64,000 bases of DNA, taken from contig JADJLT010000001.1 of assembly GCA_016709965.1 (NCBI GenBank), positions 620,001 through 684,000 on the forward strand. Reading direction: 5' to 3'. The notes beneath the pieces are model-generated. The model was not told the DNA's origin, searched no databases, and was given only the letters and a program-made list of their open reading frames with translations. Shown piece after piece: positions 55,728 through 64,000 of this stretch (position 1 is the stretch's first letter; each line of letters starts with the position of its first letter). A program made the position numbers and the translations under genes. The DNA is from Betaproteobacteria bacterium (lineage in GTDB: Bacteria; Pseudomonadota; Gammaproteobacteria; Burkholderiales; Rhodocyclaceae).

Positions 55728-57869
55728 CTCAGTGCAGCTCGACGTTCACGACGGCGATAACCAATGGCGGCAGGCACAACTGCCAGCAAAAGCACCAGCA
55801 AGCCAAGACCAAGCGGCCAGACTACCGGAGCGTTCCACTGGCGACGGGCGGTCGCACGATCTTCGGCGTCGATGCGCTGGTATTTGAGAATGTTGTTGCC
55901 GACATCGTTCGGCTTGCGATTCTTCAGCCAGCGATGGCCGAGTGTATAGCTCTTGGGATGAAGGCCGAACACCCAGGGTGCGTCGTGTTGCAGGATGTGA
56001 TTCATCTGACGGACGATACCGAGGCGCTCCGGGGTGTTGTCCATGTTCTTCATGCGGAGGAACAGCTGATCGAATTGCGGGTTGGCATAATTCGAGGCAT
56101 TTTCACCACCCTTCGCTACTTTGCCTTCGTTGCCATCCAGCAGGAAGAAGAAGTTCTCCGGGTCCGGGTAATCGGCATTCCAGCCCAGATAGTAAAGCTG
56201 GACGTTACCCTTTCGGATTTTGTCCTGAAAGCGATTGAAGTCCGTCGAGCGAACGACCAACTGCACGTCAATCTTGGCAAACTGTCGGGTCAGCCAGTCC
56301 AGGCGGGACTTTTCGCCCATGCCACCGCTGGTCGTGTCGAGATTGACCACCAACGGCTCACCGGTCTTTTCATCGCGACCATTGGCGTAACCCGCTTCGG
56401 CGACCAGCCTTTTCGCTACTTCAACCCGCTTGCGCTTTGGCTTGCCATCGACCCAGTCGTAGACCGTGGCATCGATACCTTGCTCGCCCGGTTCGTGACC
56501 AAAGATCCCCGGCGGTAATGGACTCTGTGCTGCAATGCCGCGGCCATTCTGGAAAATAGAAATGTACTCTTCCTGATCGATGGCGATCGAGATCGCCTGG
56601 CGTAACTTGGTCGCCCGCGGCGACAGCCCGCCAACAACAGGATCCAGCATGTTGAAGCCCATGTAGAAGGTCGAAGTCTTGACCGAGGTCAGCAGTCGGA
56701 TGCCCTTGTCGCGCATTTCATCGGTCAACGCAACATCGCCGCCGACATTGACGCGCACCGCCTGATCGAAGCTGTCCGAGGAAATCCCCGAGGCGTCGTA
56801 GTAGCCTTGCAGGAACTTGTTCCAGTAAGGAATCGCCTCCTTCTCGCGCGTGAAAATGGCCTGATCGATAAAGGGCAAGGGCTTGCCGCAATCGATCAGC
56901 AGCCCAGCCTCACGGTCTCCGGCATCGCCTTCGCAGGGATAGGTCTGGCCATGGAAATTCGGGTTGCGCGACAGCACCATGCGGCGGTTCGGATCGTTTT
57001 CGCTCAGCATGTACGGTCCGGTGCCGACCGGCCACCAGTCGAGCGTCAGGTTCTTGACTGCCATGCCGGGCTGGGCAAAAAAGCGGTCAGCCTCGCGGGG
57101 CACAGGCGCAAAGAAAGGCATGGCCAGCCAGTAGAGGAATTGCGGGTACTTGCCTTTGATGTGGACGCGCCAGGTGTAGCGATCGATTTTCTCAACTCCG
57201 GATAACGGAAAGGCATCGAGATCCAGCCATTCATCTGCCAGTTTGTCCTTGGCGGCATTCTGGAGCGTTTCGCCCAGCTCCTTCAGACCAAGAATCTTGT
57301 CTGCCATCATGCCGAAAATCGGCGAATGTAGCCGCGGGTGGGCCAGGCGCTTGATCTGGTAAATGTAGTCGTCGGCCGTCAGTTCACGCGTACCGACCTT
57401 GGGAAAATCGGCAATTGTCTGCCGTTTGGAAATTTCATTTTTGGTCAAAATTTCCGGTTGACCGTGCGAATCAAGCACAAAAGCCGGATGCGGCTGAAAG
57501 CGGATGCCCGGCTTTAGTCTCAGCTCGTAAACGCTCTCTGCTATGCGTTCAACCGGCGCGTCGCTCGGTAATTCACGGCCCGCTGCATCGTAAAAACGCG
57601 GCACCGGCACTTGCTCAACGGTGGATGGAATCAGCTCATATGGCCGCTTCAGATAATGGTATTGCAAGGGCGGCTCATAGATCTGCGCCGTAAAGGCAAT
57701 CTCGTCCTCGGTATACGACTGCGCCGGATCAAGATGCTTGGGCCGATCAGTGAAAGCAGTATAAAGAATATTGCGTCCCGCATCGGCCGCCGGATACGGG
57801 TCATTCCAGGCCTGACCGCAGCCGGCCAGGACAATGACAGCAATGAGACTGACGCATATTTTTCGCATG
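55724..57869 (-). CDS. Family 5 extracellular solute-binding lipoprotein with C-terminal membrane helix
   Basis: 715 residues. Signal peptide with lipobox LAGC (Cys at about residue 17). The SBP_bac_5 (peptide/nickel-type) fold follows: LDPAQSYTEDEIAFTAQIYEPPLQY, GTRELTADDYIYQIKRLAHP, PVGTGPYMLSENDPNRRMVLSRNPNF, LRQAISIAIDQEEYISIF. The length exceeds the usual 500-550 because of inserts. A hydrophobic helix VVWPLGLGLLVLLLAVVPAAIG and the basic end YRRRERR (about 690-715) would anchor it in the inner membrane a second time. No permease or ATPase genes are adjacent. A copy of the dispersed motif lies inside (57436-57468). Start ATG 57869. Confidence 0.85.
57436..57468 (+). repeat. Dispersed motif, copy 7 (inside the solute-binding protein gene)
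   Basis: Arm catttttggtcaaaattt, exact core CCGGTTGACCG, then tgcg. It is antisense to the gene and encodes a HGQPEILTKNEI loop between two conserved blocks of the binding protein. Confidence 0.7.
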
Positions 57870-57963
57870 ACCCACAGTTTAGCAAATGCCCGCCGCGCCG
57901 CTTGACCTCGCAGGCGGGAATTGCCCACAATGGCTCAAACGCCAACAACACAGAGGCTTCCCG

Positions 57964-58419
57964 ATGCTCGACACAAAAATCCCCGATTTTTCCCTGCCTG
58001 CCACCAGCGGCAAAAGCTTTAATCTGGCTGAACAGGCCGGCAAGGTTGTGGTCATTTATTTCTACCCCAAGGACAGCACCCCGGGCTGCACGACCCAGGG
58101 GCAGAACTTCCGCGACCTGTACGACCAGTTCTCGGCTGCCAATGCAGTCATCCTCGGCATTTCGCGGGACAGCCTGAAATCGCACGAGAACTTCAAGGCC
58201 AAGCAGGCATATCCCTTCGAACTCGGCTCCGACGCCGATGAAGCCATCTGCAACCTGTTCTCTGTCATGAAAATGAAAAACATGTATGGGAAACAGGTAC
58301 GGGGCATCGAACGGAGCACCTTCGTCATCGACCGTTCGGGTGTCCTGCGCCGCGAATGGCGCGGCGTAAAAGTTCCCGGCCACGTTCAGGAAGTTCTGGA
58401 TTACGTCAAAACCCTTTAA
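57964..58419 (+). CDS. bcp: Peroxiredoxin, BCP/PrxQ type
   Basis: 151 residues, thiol peroxidase. Starts MLDTKIPDFSLPATSGKSF; peroxidatic Cys42 in FYPKDSTPGCTTQGQNF; GISRDSLKSHENFKAKQ; KNMYGKQVRGIERSTFVIDRSG. The resolving Cys five residues after Cys42 (as in E. coli BCP) is absent, and position 78, the PrxQ alternative, is Lys; Cys96 is the only other Cys. The start is ATG 57964, preceded by an agagg Shine-Dalgarno. Confidence 0.92.
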   Translation: MLDTKIPDFSLPATSGKSFNLAEQAGKVVVIYFYPKDSTPGCTTQGQNFRDLYDQFSAANAVILGISRDSLKSHENFKAKQAYPFELGSDADEAICNLFSVMKMKNMYGKQVRGIERSTFVIDRSGVLRREWRGVKVPGHVQEVLDYVKTL

Positions 58420-58464
58420 CTCAAACCACTTAACCTTTTCCCACCCTGACCAAAGGCCCACTCC

Positions 58465-59889
58465 ATGCCGCGCAAGCCCGCAGCCACCAAGAAGCCCGCC
58501 GTTACAAAAATATTTGTCCTTGATACCAACGTGCTGATGCACGATCCCAGTTGTCTTTTCCGTTTTGAAGAACACGACGTCTTCCTGCCCATCATGACAC
58601 TGGAAGAACTCGACAACCACAAGAAGGGCATGTCGGAAATTGCCCGTAACGCCCGTCAGACGTCACGCATGCTGGACGAGTTGCTGGCCAACAATGGCGA
58701 CATCGACGAGGGAATTGAGCTTTACATCCCCTCCAGCAAGCAGGCCAGTGGCCGGCTCTTCCTGCAGACCGAAGCGATCAGCGCCGATCTGCCGCAAGGC
58801 CTGCCAACCTCCAAGGTCGACAACCAGATCCTCTCGGTCGTCATCCACCTGCAAAAGAAATTCCCGAAACGCCCAGTCATTCTGGTGTCGAAAGACATCA
58901 ACATGCGCATCAAGTCGCGCGCCCTCAACCTGTTGGCAGAAGACTACTTCAACGACAAGGTGCTGGAGGACACCGACATCCTCTACACCGGCATCCGTGC
59001 CTTGCCCGATACATTTTGGGACAAGCATGGCAAGGGAATGGAATCCTGGAAAAAGGATGCCAAAACCTATTACAAGGTAACCGGTCCTCTGTGTCCGCAG
59101 ATGCTGGTCAACGAGTGCGTGTGGCTGGAAAAGGACGGCTTTACAGCCATCGTCAAGGAGACCTCCGGCAAGACAGCCGTGCTTGAGACCTTGGTTGACT
59201 ATACGCACCCGAAAAATGCGATCTGGGGCATTACCGCCCGCAACCGCGAACAAAATTTTGCGATGAACCTGCTGATGAATCCGGATATCGACTTCGTCAC
59301 GCTGCTTGGCCAGGCTGGCACCGGCAAGACCTTGCTGACACTGGCGGCAGGCCTGACCCAGGTTCTGGAAAGCAAGCTTTTCGTCGAGATCATCATGACC
59401 CGCGCCACGGTACCCGTCGGCGAGGACATCGGCTTCCTGCCGGGAACAGAGGAAGAAAAGATGGCCCCGTGGATGGGAGCACTCGAAGACAATCTCGACG
59501 TCCTCACCCATACCGACGAAAGCAGTAGCGGCCCGTACGGCGGCGACTGGGGCAAGGCGGCGACAAACGACATCATCCGTTCGCGGATCAAGGTCAAGTC
59601 CATGAACTTCATGCGCGGCCGAACTTTCCTGAAAAAGTACCTGATCATCGACGAGGCGCAAAACCTGACGCCAAAGCAGATGAAAACGCTGGTCACCCGC
59701 GCCGGCCCCGGTACCAAGGTTGTTTGCCTCGGCAATATTGCGCAGATCGATACTCCTTACCTGACTGAAGGCAGTTCAGGGCTGACTTACGTGGTCGACC
59801 GCTTCAAAGGCTGGCCGCATTCCGGTCACATTACGTTACAACGTGGCGAGCGTTCCCGTCTGGCTGACCACGCGGCCGAAGTGTTATAA
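58465..59889 (+). CDS. phoH: PIN-domain/PhoH-family ATPase
   Basis: 474 residues. N-terminal PIN nuclease domain (about 15-150): KIFVLDTNVLMHDPSCLFRF, MTLEELDNHKKG and late VSKDINMRIKSRAL give the acidic residues. C-terminal PhoH ATPase (about 245-474): Walker A LLGQAGTGKTLLTLAAG, Walker B YLIIDEAQNLTPKQMKTLVTRAGPGTKVVCLGNIAQID. The YlaK/PhoH2-type architecture suggests an RNA helicase/nuclease; the cell role is not settled. bcp lies 45 bases upstream. Confidence 0.93.
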   Translation: MPRKPAATKKPAVTKIFVLDTNVLMHDPSCLFRFEEHDVFLPIMTLEELDNHKKGMSEIARNARQTSRMLDELLANNGDIDEGIELYIPSSKQASGRLFLQTEAISADLPQGLPTSKVDNQILSVVIHLQKKFPKRPVILVSKDINMRIKSRALNLLAEDYFNDKVLEDTDILYTGIRALPDTFWDKHGKGMESWKKDAKTYYKVTGPLCPQMLVNECVWLEKDGFTAIVKETSGKTAVLETLVDYTHPKNAIWGITARNREQNFAMNLLMNPDIDFVTLLGQAGTGKTLLTLAAGLTQVLESKLFVEIIMTRATVPVGEDIGFLPGTEEEKMAPWMGALEDNLDVLTHTDESSSGPYGGDWGKAATNDIIRSRIKVKSMNFMRGRTFLKKYLIIDEAQNLTPKQMKTLVTRAGPGTKVVCLGNIAQIDTPYLTEGSSGLTYVVDRFKGWPHSGHITLQRGERSRLADHAAEVL

Positions 59890-59904
59890 TCGTCATCAAT
59901 GATC

Positions 59905-59933
59905 AAGGGGCCGTGTCAGTGACACGGCCTTTT
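59905..59933 (+). terminator. Rho-independent terminator after phoH
   Basis: Stem GGCCGTGTC / GACACGGCC with a three-base loop, flanked by AAGG and TTTT, 16 bases after the phoH stop. Confidence 0.85.
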
Positions 59934-59971
59934 CGTTTCAACCACGGAATTGTCTCCGCCGGAGGAGTTAC

Positions 59972-61297
59972 TTGAAACGTCGCGACTTTCTAACATCTGC
60001 TGCAGCGCTTTCACTATTTGTCACAGATGCCTGGGCCAATAAGAAACAGGCCAAAACCAGTTCTTCCAAGCATGCCGCAAGCAGTGCCAAACACAAAGGC
60101 GCCGCTGGCAAACCATCGTCCAGCAAATCCGGGAAGTCATCCAAATCGAGCAAGCTGTCTAAAAAAGCCAGCTCGAGACACGAACGCCACCACAAGGAAA
60201 AGATCGTCTACCGACCGCGCGAGCCAGTCGCGCACACGGCGGAAGATCCAGTCATTGAGCGCCCGCCGCAAGGTACGACCGCTTCCAGGCTACCGCCCGT
60301 CAAAGCACCGGAGCCGCCCAGTGATTGGCGCACGTTTGAAATCACCACGACAATCAATCTGAAAAACCGGAGCGGCTTGACCAAGCTCTGGTTACCGTTG
60401 CCACTCAATCAGGACACACTTTTTCAACGCACGCTCGGTCATACGTGGGTTGGCAATCCCGCTACAGCAGGCATGCGCCGACTGCCAGATGGTGACCTTG
60501 AAGTCTTTTTTTGCGAGTGGCCGGACAGCAGCGATGCCAAGCTGCAACTCACGACACTGGTCACCACGGCCGACAGACATTTCGACATTACCAAGCGCAC
60601 GGTAGCGCCTGAGAGGGAAGATATCCTGCGTCGAAATTTGCAGGCGTCCCAGTTAATTCCCAATGAAGGCCTAGCCTTCCAGCTCGGGGAACGCATCCTG
60701 GGCCGCATCAAGGATCCACTTGCCCAAGCCAAGGCCATCTACGACTGGGTTGTCGATAACACAATTTACGACCCCAGCCTGCCCGGTTGTGGTACTGGCG
60801 ATGTTCGGAAACAATTGATCCAGGGACAATACGGCGGACGCTCGGCCGATATTAACGGCCTGTTCGTCAGCATCTGCAGGGCCATAGGGATTCCCGCACG
60901 CTGCGTCTACGGCATGCGTACCGGGCCTTCACGACTATTCCGCAGCCTGGGACTCACCAGCGATGACGCGACACGTGGCCAACACGTGCGCGCAGAGTTT
61001 TACGTTCCCGGGTATGGGTGGATACCGGTTGATCCAAGCGATGTCCGACGTGCAATTTCATTGGAAGTACTATCCGACCGCGACAGCAAGTTGAATGCGC
61101 TGAAAAAAATCCTGTTCGGTGTATGGGAGATGAACTGGATCGCCTTCAATCTGGGAACGGATATCGTACTGCCAGGAACGAATGCCCCGTTGCCCTTTAT
61201 GCTCATGCCACAATTCGAAACGGCCGGTGGCCGTTATGATACGGGCAGTTCAGCTAGCCCGCAGTACAGCATCCGAACACGTCAGGTCGCAATTTGA
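59972..61297 (+). CDS. Tat-exported transglutaminase-like protein lacking the catalytic Cys
   Basis: 441 residues from a TTG start with a ggaggag Shine-Dalgarno. Twin-arginine signal KRRDFLTSAAALSLF (cleavage near AWA, about residue 22). A Lys/Ser-rich low-complexity region follows (about 24-72), then an all-beta region (about 110-210). The transglutaminase core is near 260-355: IYDWVVDNTIYDPS, GGRSADINGLFVSICRAIGIPARCVYGMR, GQHVRAEFYVPGYGWIPVDPSDVRR. Homologues normally read GKCxDIN; here Cys is Ser (GRSADIN), while His (QHVRAE) and Asp (VDPSD) remain. The change needs two base substitutions, so a read error is unlikely. Function unknown; possibly a binding protein. Confidence 0.82.
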   Translation: MKRRDFLTSAAALSLFVTDAWANKKQAKTSSSKHAASSAKHKGAAGKPSSSKSGKSSKSSKLSKKASSRHERHHKEKIVYRPREPVAHTAEDPVIERPPQGTTASRLPPVKAPEPPSDWRTFEITTTINLKNRSGLTKLWLPLPLNQDTLFQRTLGHTWVGNPATAGMRRLPDGDLEVFFCEWPDSSDAKLQLTTLVTTADRHFDITKRTVAPEREDILRRNLQASQLIPNEGLAFQLGERILGRIKDPLAQAKAIYDWVVDNTIYDPSLPGCGTGDVRKQLIQGQYGGRSADINGLFVSICRAIGIPARCVYGMRTGPSRLFRSLGLTSDDATRGQHVRAEFYVPGYGWIPVDPSDVRRAISLEVLSDRDSKLNALKKILFGVWEMNWIAFNLGTDIVLPGTNAPLPFMLMPQFETAGGRYDTGSSASPQYSIRTRQVAI

Positions 61298-61364
61298 CTG
61301 ACACTGGTTTCGGAGGGCGACGAAACCAGTATTTGCCAAACTCTGGCGACATGCAAATCGCCAA

Positions 61365-62774
61365 TTAATCTCTAGCGTCCTGAAAGCCACCGGACGCAAG
61401 ATTTTCAAAGCGCGTGTATTCACCGATAAAGGCCATGCGTACGGTTCCTGTGGGGCCGTTACGCTGCTTGCCGATGATCACTTCAGCCAGCCCCTTGTTA
61501 TCGTGGCTATCCTTGTTGTAATACTCATCCCGGTACATCATCAGGATTACGTCCGCATCCTGTTCGATAGCGCCTGATTCGCGCAAGTCGGACATCATCG
61601 GTCGCTTGTCGGTACGCTCTTCGACCTTCCGCGACAACTGGGACAATGCCACAATCGGCACTTGCAATTCCTTCGCCAGCGACTTGATCGAACGAGAGAT
61701 TTCCGAGACTTCTGTAGCCCGGTTTTCCCCTTGTCGGTTACCGCTCATTAACTGGATATAGTCAATGACCAACAAGCCGAGCTTGCCACCGTATTTTCGC
61801 GCCAGCCGTCGGGCACGCGCACGCAAATTTGCCGGACTCAAGCCACCCGTTTCGTCAATATAGATCGGTGCTTCATGGAGTTTGCCGAGCGCAAAAGAAA
61901 GGCGGGACCATTCGTCATCAGACATCCGTCCCGTACGCAAACTTTGGGAATTGAGACGCCCGATCGAGGCCAGCATCCGCATGGCCAACTGGGCACCACC
62001 CATTTCCATCGAAAAAATTCCGACCGGCAACCCGGTGTCGACAGCAACGTTCTCGGCAATATTCAGCGCAAACGCCGTCTTGCCCATGGATGGACGACCT
62101 GCAACAATAATCAAGTCACCCGGCTGAAAACCGGATGTCTTCTGGTCCAGATCGATGAATCCTGTCGGCACCCCTGTAATATCCGAAGGGTTATCGCGAT
62201 CATGCAATTCCTGAATACGCTCAACCACCTGAGTCAGCAAGGGATTGATGTGAATGAATCCCTCGTTGTGCCCTGCACCGGCTTCGGCAATCCTGAATAT
62301 CTTTGACTCTGCTTCATCCAGAAGGCTCTCGGCGTCACGGCCCATGGGATTCAGGGCATCCGCCGCGATTTCGTCCGCCGTCGCTACCAGTTGACGCAAT
62401 ACAGAACGCTCACGAACGATTTCGGCGTAACGTTTAATATTGGCCGCCGACGGTGTATTGGCAGCCAACTCACCCAGATAGGCCAGACCGCCGGTCTGAT
62501 CACCCTCCCCTGCTGCATCCAGCGCTTCGGCAACGGTAACCACGTCGGCCGGCTTGGCACTATCCAGCAGCTTGCGAATCTGTCGAAATATTCGCCGGTG
62601 CTCATCCCGATAAAAATCAGTTTCAGCGACTTGATCTCCGATCCGGTCCCACGCTTGATTATCCAGCAATAGACCGCCAAGAACAGATTGCTCTGCCTCT
62701 ATGGAATGAGGTGGAACACGCAAGTGGTCCAGGGACGAATCGGAAATTCTAGGTTTGGAAGGGCGTTGATTCAT
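61365..62774 (-). CDS. dnaB: Replicative DNA helicase
   Basis: 469 residues. N-terminal domain (PPHSIEAEQSVLGGLLLDNQAWDRI, about 20-130), linker, RecA-like motor: Walker A IIVAGRPSMGKTAFALNIAENVA (about residue 215), Walker B LGLLVIDYIQLMSG (about 325), ALSQLSRKVEERTDKRPMMSDLRESGAIEQDADVI. Unwinds DNA at the replication fork. Follows rplI with a terminator between them. Confidence 0.97.
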   Translation of the reverse strand: MNQRPSKPRISDSSLDHLRVPPHSIEAEQSVLGGLLLDNQAWDRIGDQVAETDFYRDEHRRIFRQIRKLLDSAKPADVVTVAEALDAAGEGDQTGGLAYLGELAANTPSAANIKRYAEIVRERSVLRQLVATADEIAADALNPMGRDAESLLDEAESKIFRIAEAGAGHNEGFIHINPLLTQVVERIQELHDRDNPSDITGVPTGFIDLDQKTSGFQPGDLIIVAGRPSMGKTAFALNIAENVAVDTGLPVGIFSMEMGGAQLAMRMLASIGRLNSQSLRTGRMSDDEWSRLSFALGKLHEAPIYIDETGGLSPANLRARARRLARKYGGKLGLLVIDYIQLMSGNRQGENRATEVSEISRSIKSLAKELQVPIVALSQLSRKVEERTDKRPMMSDLRESGAIEQDADVILMMYRDEYYNKDSHDNKGLAEVIIGKQRNGPTGTVRMAFIGEYTRFENLASGGFQDARD

Positions 62775-62792
62775 GACGGCAAGTTTAAATTA

Positions 62793-62822
62793 AAAAGGCC
62801 TCGCTATTGCGAGGCCTTTTGA
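62793..62822 (-). terminator. Rho-independent terminator between rplI and dnaB
   Basis: Perfect stem AAAAGGCCTCGC / GCGAGGCCTTTT with a four-base loop. Symmetrical, so usable in either direction; placed to end the rpsF-priB-rpsR-rplI transcript 20 bases after rplI. Confidence 0.88.
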
Positions 62823-62842
62823 GTGTGTTGGATTAACTAAAA

Positions 62843-63289
62843 TTACTCAGCAACCACAGCCACAGTAATGTTGGCCAGCACGTCAGTGTGCAGCGCTACG
62901 TCGAGCGGAAACTCGCCGATTGCCTTGAGCGGACCTTCCGGCATGCGAATGGCAGACTTGTCGACATCGAAGCCGATTGCCTTGAGTGCATCGGCAATAT
63001 CCGAATTACCAACAGAACCAAACAGACGACCATCCATGCCGGCCTTACGAGCGACGGAAACGGCGGTACCGTTCATCTTGTCGGCAACAACCTGGGCAGC
63101 AGCCAGCTTTTCAGCGGCCAGCTTTTCAAGTTCGGCACGGCGGGTTTCGAACTCAGCCATGGTAGCGGGCGTTGCGCGCTTGGCCATGCGTTGCGGAATC
63201 AGAAAGTTGCGGGCATAGCCATCTTTGACCTTAACGATATCGCCGAGGTTACCGAGGTTAACAACCTTTTCGAGCAGAATAATTTGCAT
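62843..63289 (-). CDS. rplI: 50S ribosomal protein L9
   Basis: 148 residues. N-terminal domain MQIILLEKVVNLGNLGDIVKVKDGYARNFLIPQRMA, long connecting helix (about 42-75) and C-terminal domain DGRLFGSVGNSDIADALKAIGFDVDKSAIRMPEGPLKAIGEF. Standard length. Follows rpsR by 18 bases. Confidence 0.97.
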   Translation of the reverse strand: MQIILLEKVVNLGNLGDIVKVKDGYARNFLIPQRMAKRATPATMAEFETRRAELEKLAAEKLAAAQVVADKMNGTAVSVARKAGMDGRLFGSVGNSDIADALKAIGFDVDKSAIRMPEGPLKAIGEFPLDVALHTDVLANITVAVVAE

Positions 63290-63307
63290 GTTTCGTCTCC
63301 TCGAAGA

Positions 63308-63583
63308 TTATTGATGGTTGTCGGTGTAAGGCAGCAGAGCCATGAAGCGAGCACGCTTGATAGCAGTGCCCAGCTGGCGCTGGTAGCCGGCCTTGGTGCC
63401 GGTCAGACGAGCCGGCATGATCTTGGCGTTTTCCTGGATGAACTCTTTCAGGACATCCACATCCTTGTAGTCGATCTGTTCGACTTTTTCAGCCGTGAAG
63501 CGGCAGAACTTGCGACGCTTGAACAGGCCGCCACCGCGCTTCTTTTTCTTGTCATCATCCTTCTTCTTGAAGAATCGAGCCAT
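63308..63583 (-). CDS. rpsR: 30S ribosomal protein S18
   Basis: 91 residues. Lys-rich N-terminus (FFKKKDDDKKKKRGG), then RRKFCRFTAEKVEQIDYKDVDVLKEFIQENAKIMPARLTGTKAGYQRQLGTAIKRARFMALLPY. Start ATG inside the last codons of priB (29-base overlap). Confidence 0.97.
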   Translation of the reverse strand: MARFFKKKDDDKKKKRGGGLFKRRKFCRFTAEKVEQIDYKDVDVLKEFIQENAKIMPARLTGTKAGYQRQLGTAIKRARFMALLPYTDNHQ

Positions 63584-63884
63584 TTTCGTTTCCTTCCAAA
63601 TATTCGAGTGTATTCACATGTAGCACGGGCGCTTTGCTGTTGCGACTTTTGGCAGCAAGAAATCCGATCAGTTTGATCTTCCCCCCAAGGGGCGCTGCTT
63701 CTAACCAACGGGCGTTTTCTCCCAGAGCTATGACAGCGATTTCTACTTCTACCAATCGCTCTGCACCACCTTCCATCTGCGAGGAGCCATGATGCAGCCA
63801 TCCCTCGCTAACCGGAGTTCCCGCCGGGGTATAACGCAGTTTTTTGCGCTCAATCAGCTTTCCGGAAAGTGTGATGCAGTTCAG
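63555..63884 (-). CDS. priB: Primosomal replication protein N (PriB)
   Basis: About 110 residues, OB-fold single-strand DNA-binding protein of the restart primosome. Family pattern: LNCITLSGKLIERKKLRYTPAGTPVSEGW, then EIAVIALGENARWLEAAPLGGKIKLIGFLAAKSRNSKAPVLHVNTLEYLEG. The frame is closed by TAA at 63888-63890, leaving only a CTG (63882-63884) as start before homology begins; an ATG at 63776 would remove the first beta-strands. Either a CTG start is used or one base is missing here relative to a TTG start upstream. Position between rpsF and rpsR is the standard one. Confidence 0.82.
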   Translation of the reverse strand: MNCITLSGKLIERKKLRYTPAGTPVSEGWLHHGSSQMEGGAERLVEVEIAVIALGENARWLEAAPLGGKIKLIGFLAAKSRNSKAPVLHVNTLEYLEGNENGSILQEEG

Positions 63885-63907
63885 CCGTTAATCCCGTACA
63901 AATATGT

Positions 63908-64000
63908 TTAAGCAGCAGCCGTTTCAACTGGCGCGGCCGGAGCGGCATCACCAGCAGGCATCATGGACTTGGACTTTTCTTCCTTCATCATCGGGGAAGG
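63908..64000 (-). CDS. rpsF: 30S ribosomal protein S6, C-terminal end only
   Basis: A minus-strand frame enters from beyond the window and ends ...PMMKEEKSKSMMPAGDAAPA...ETAAA-stop at 63910-63908. The EEKSK/Ala-Pro-rich tail is typical of betaproteobacterial S6, and the gene heads the rpsF-priB-rpsR-rplI operon. Only about 30 codons are visible. Confidence 0.85.
   Translation of the reverse strand, partial: PSPMMKEEKSKSMMPAGDAAPAAPVETAAA

Overview
The window reads as a chromosomal segment of a betaproteobacterium, most likely a Rhodocyclales member close to Dechloromonas/Azonexus. This is judged from protein style and gene order, not from a database search. Almost every base is coding: about 60 genes, no rRNA, tRNA or CRISPR array seen, and no gene-free stretch over 300 bases.

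Layout. 1-1679: right part of an IS66-family insertion sequence (end of tnpB, complete tnpC, right inverted repeat). 1921-7915: a DUF302 protein, then lolA, ftsK and a Crp/Fnr regulator on the minus strand, and trxB plus an Smr-domain gene on the plus strand. 8006-50998: about 43 kb read entirely on the minus strand. In the direction of transcription it runs gyrA, serC, pheA, hisC, tyrA, ligE, then a cluster of about 22 kb for a surface polysaccharide (galE, rmlBAC, an aminotransferase, WbqC-like, two beta-propeller proteins, GNAT, methyltransferase, Wzx, GT2, Wzy, sugar epimerases, two GT4s, FnlA/RmlD-like/FnlC, a WbpV/WreQ-like reductase, an initiating sugar-phosphate transferase and a WbpM-like dehydratase), then a fused aroA-cmk, rpsA, ihfB, lapA, lapB, ugd, hldE1, hldD, cysM, an exonuclease, ppa, nadE and glnB. 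51096-54577: a plus-strand set mtaD, ompA/rmpM-like (frameshifted), ubiG, gph. 54555-57869: a minus-strand methyltransferase and a family 5 solute-binding lipoprotein. 57964-61297: bcp, phoH and a Tat-exported transglutaminase-fold protein. 61365-64000: the ribosomal-protein operon rpsF-priB-rpsR-rplI followed by dnaB.

In many betaproteobacteria gyrA-serC-pheA-hisC-tyrA-aroA-cmk-rpsA-ihfB-lapAB-hldE-hldD-cysM form one conserved block. Here that block is opened between tyrA and aroA by ligE and the polysaccharide cluster. The cluster encodes a Wzx/Wzy-type pathway. Its predicted precursors are UDP-D-QuiNAc (initiating sugar), an L-configured 2-acetamido-2,6-dideoxyhexose, galactose-type sugars and dTDP-sugars, probably including a dTDP-4-amino sugar.

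The most unusual signal is a dispersed motif of about 33 bp with a T-rich arm and the core CCGGTTGACCG. It has six or seven clear copies in both orientations, both between and inside genes (the lolA signal peptide, a ligE loop, the gyrA tail, a loop of the binding protein, cmk). None was found across the polysaccharide cluster. Other points of interest are two single-base homopolymer frameshifts (wzx, ompA), a transglutaminase-fold protein with Ser in place of the catalytic Cys, an Smr protein with a duplicated N-terminal segment, and a periplasmic-type ATP-dependent DNA ligase that itself carries one copy of the motif.
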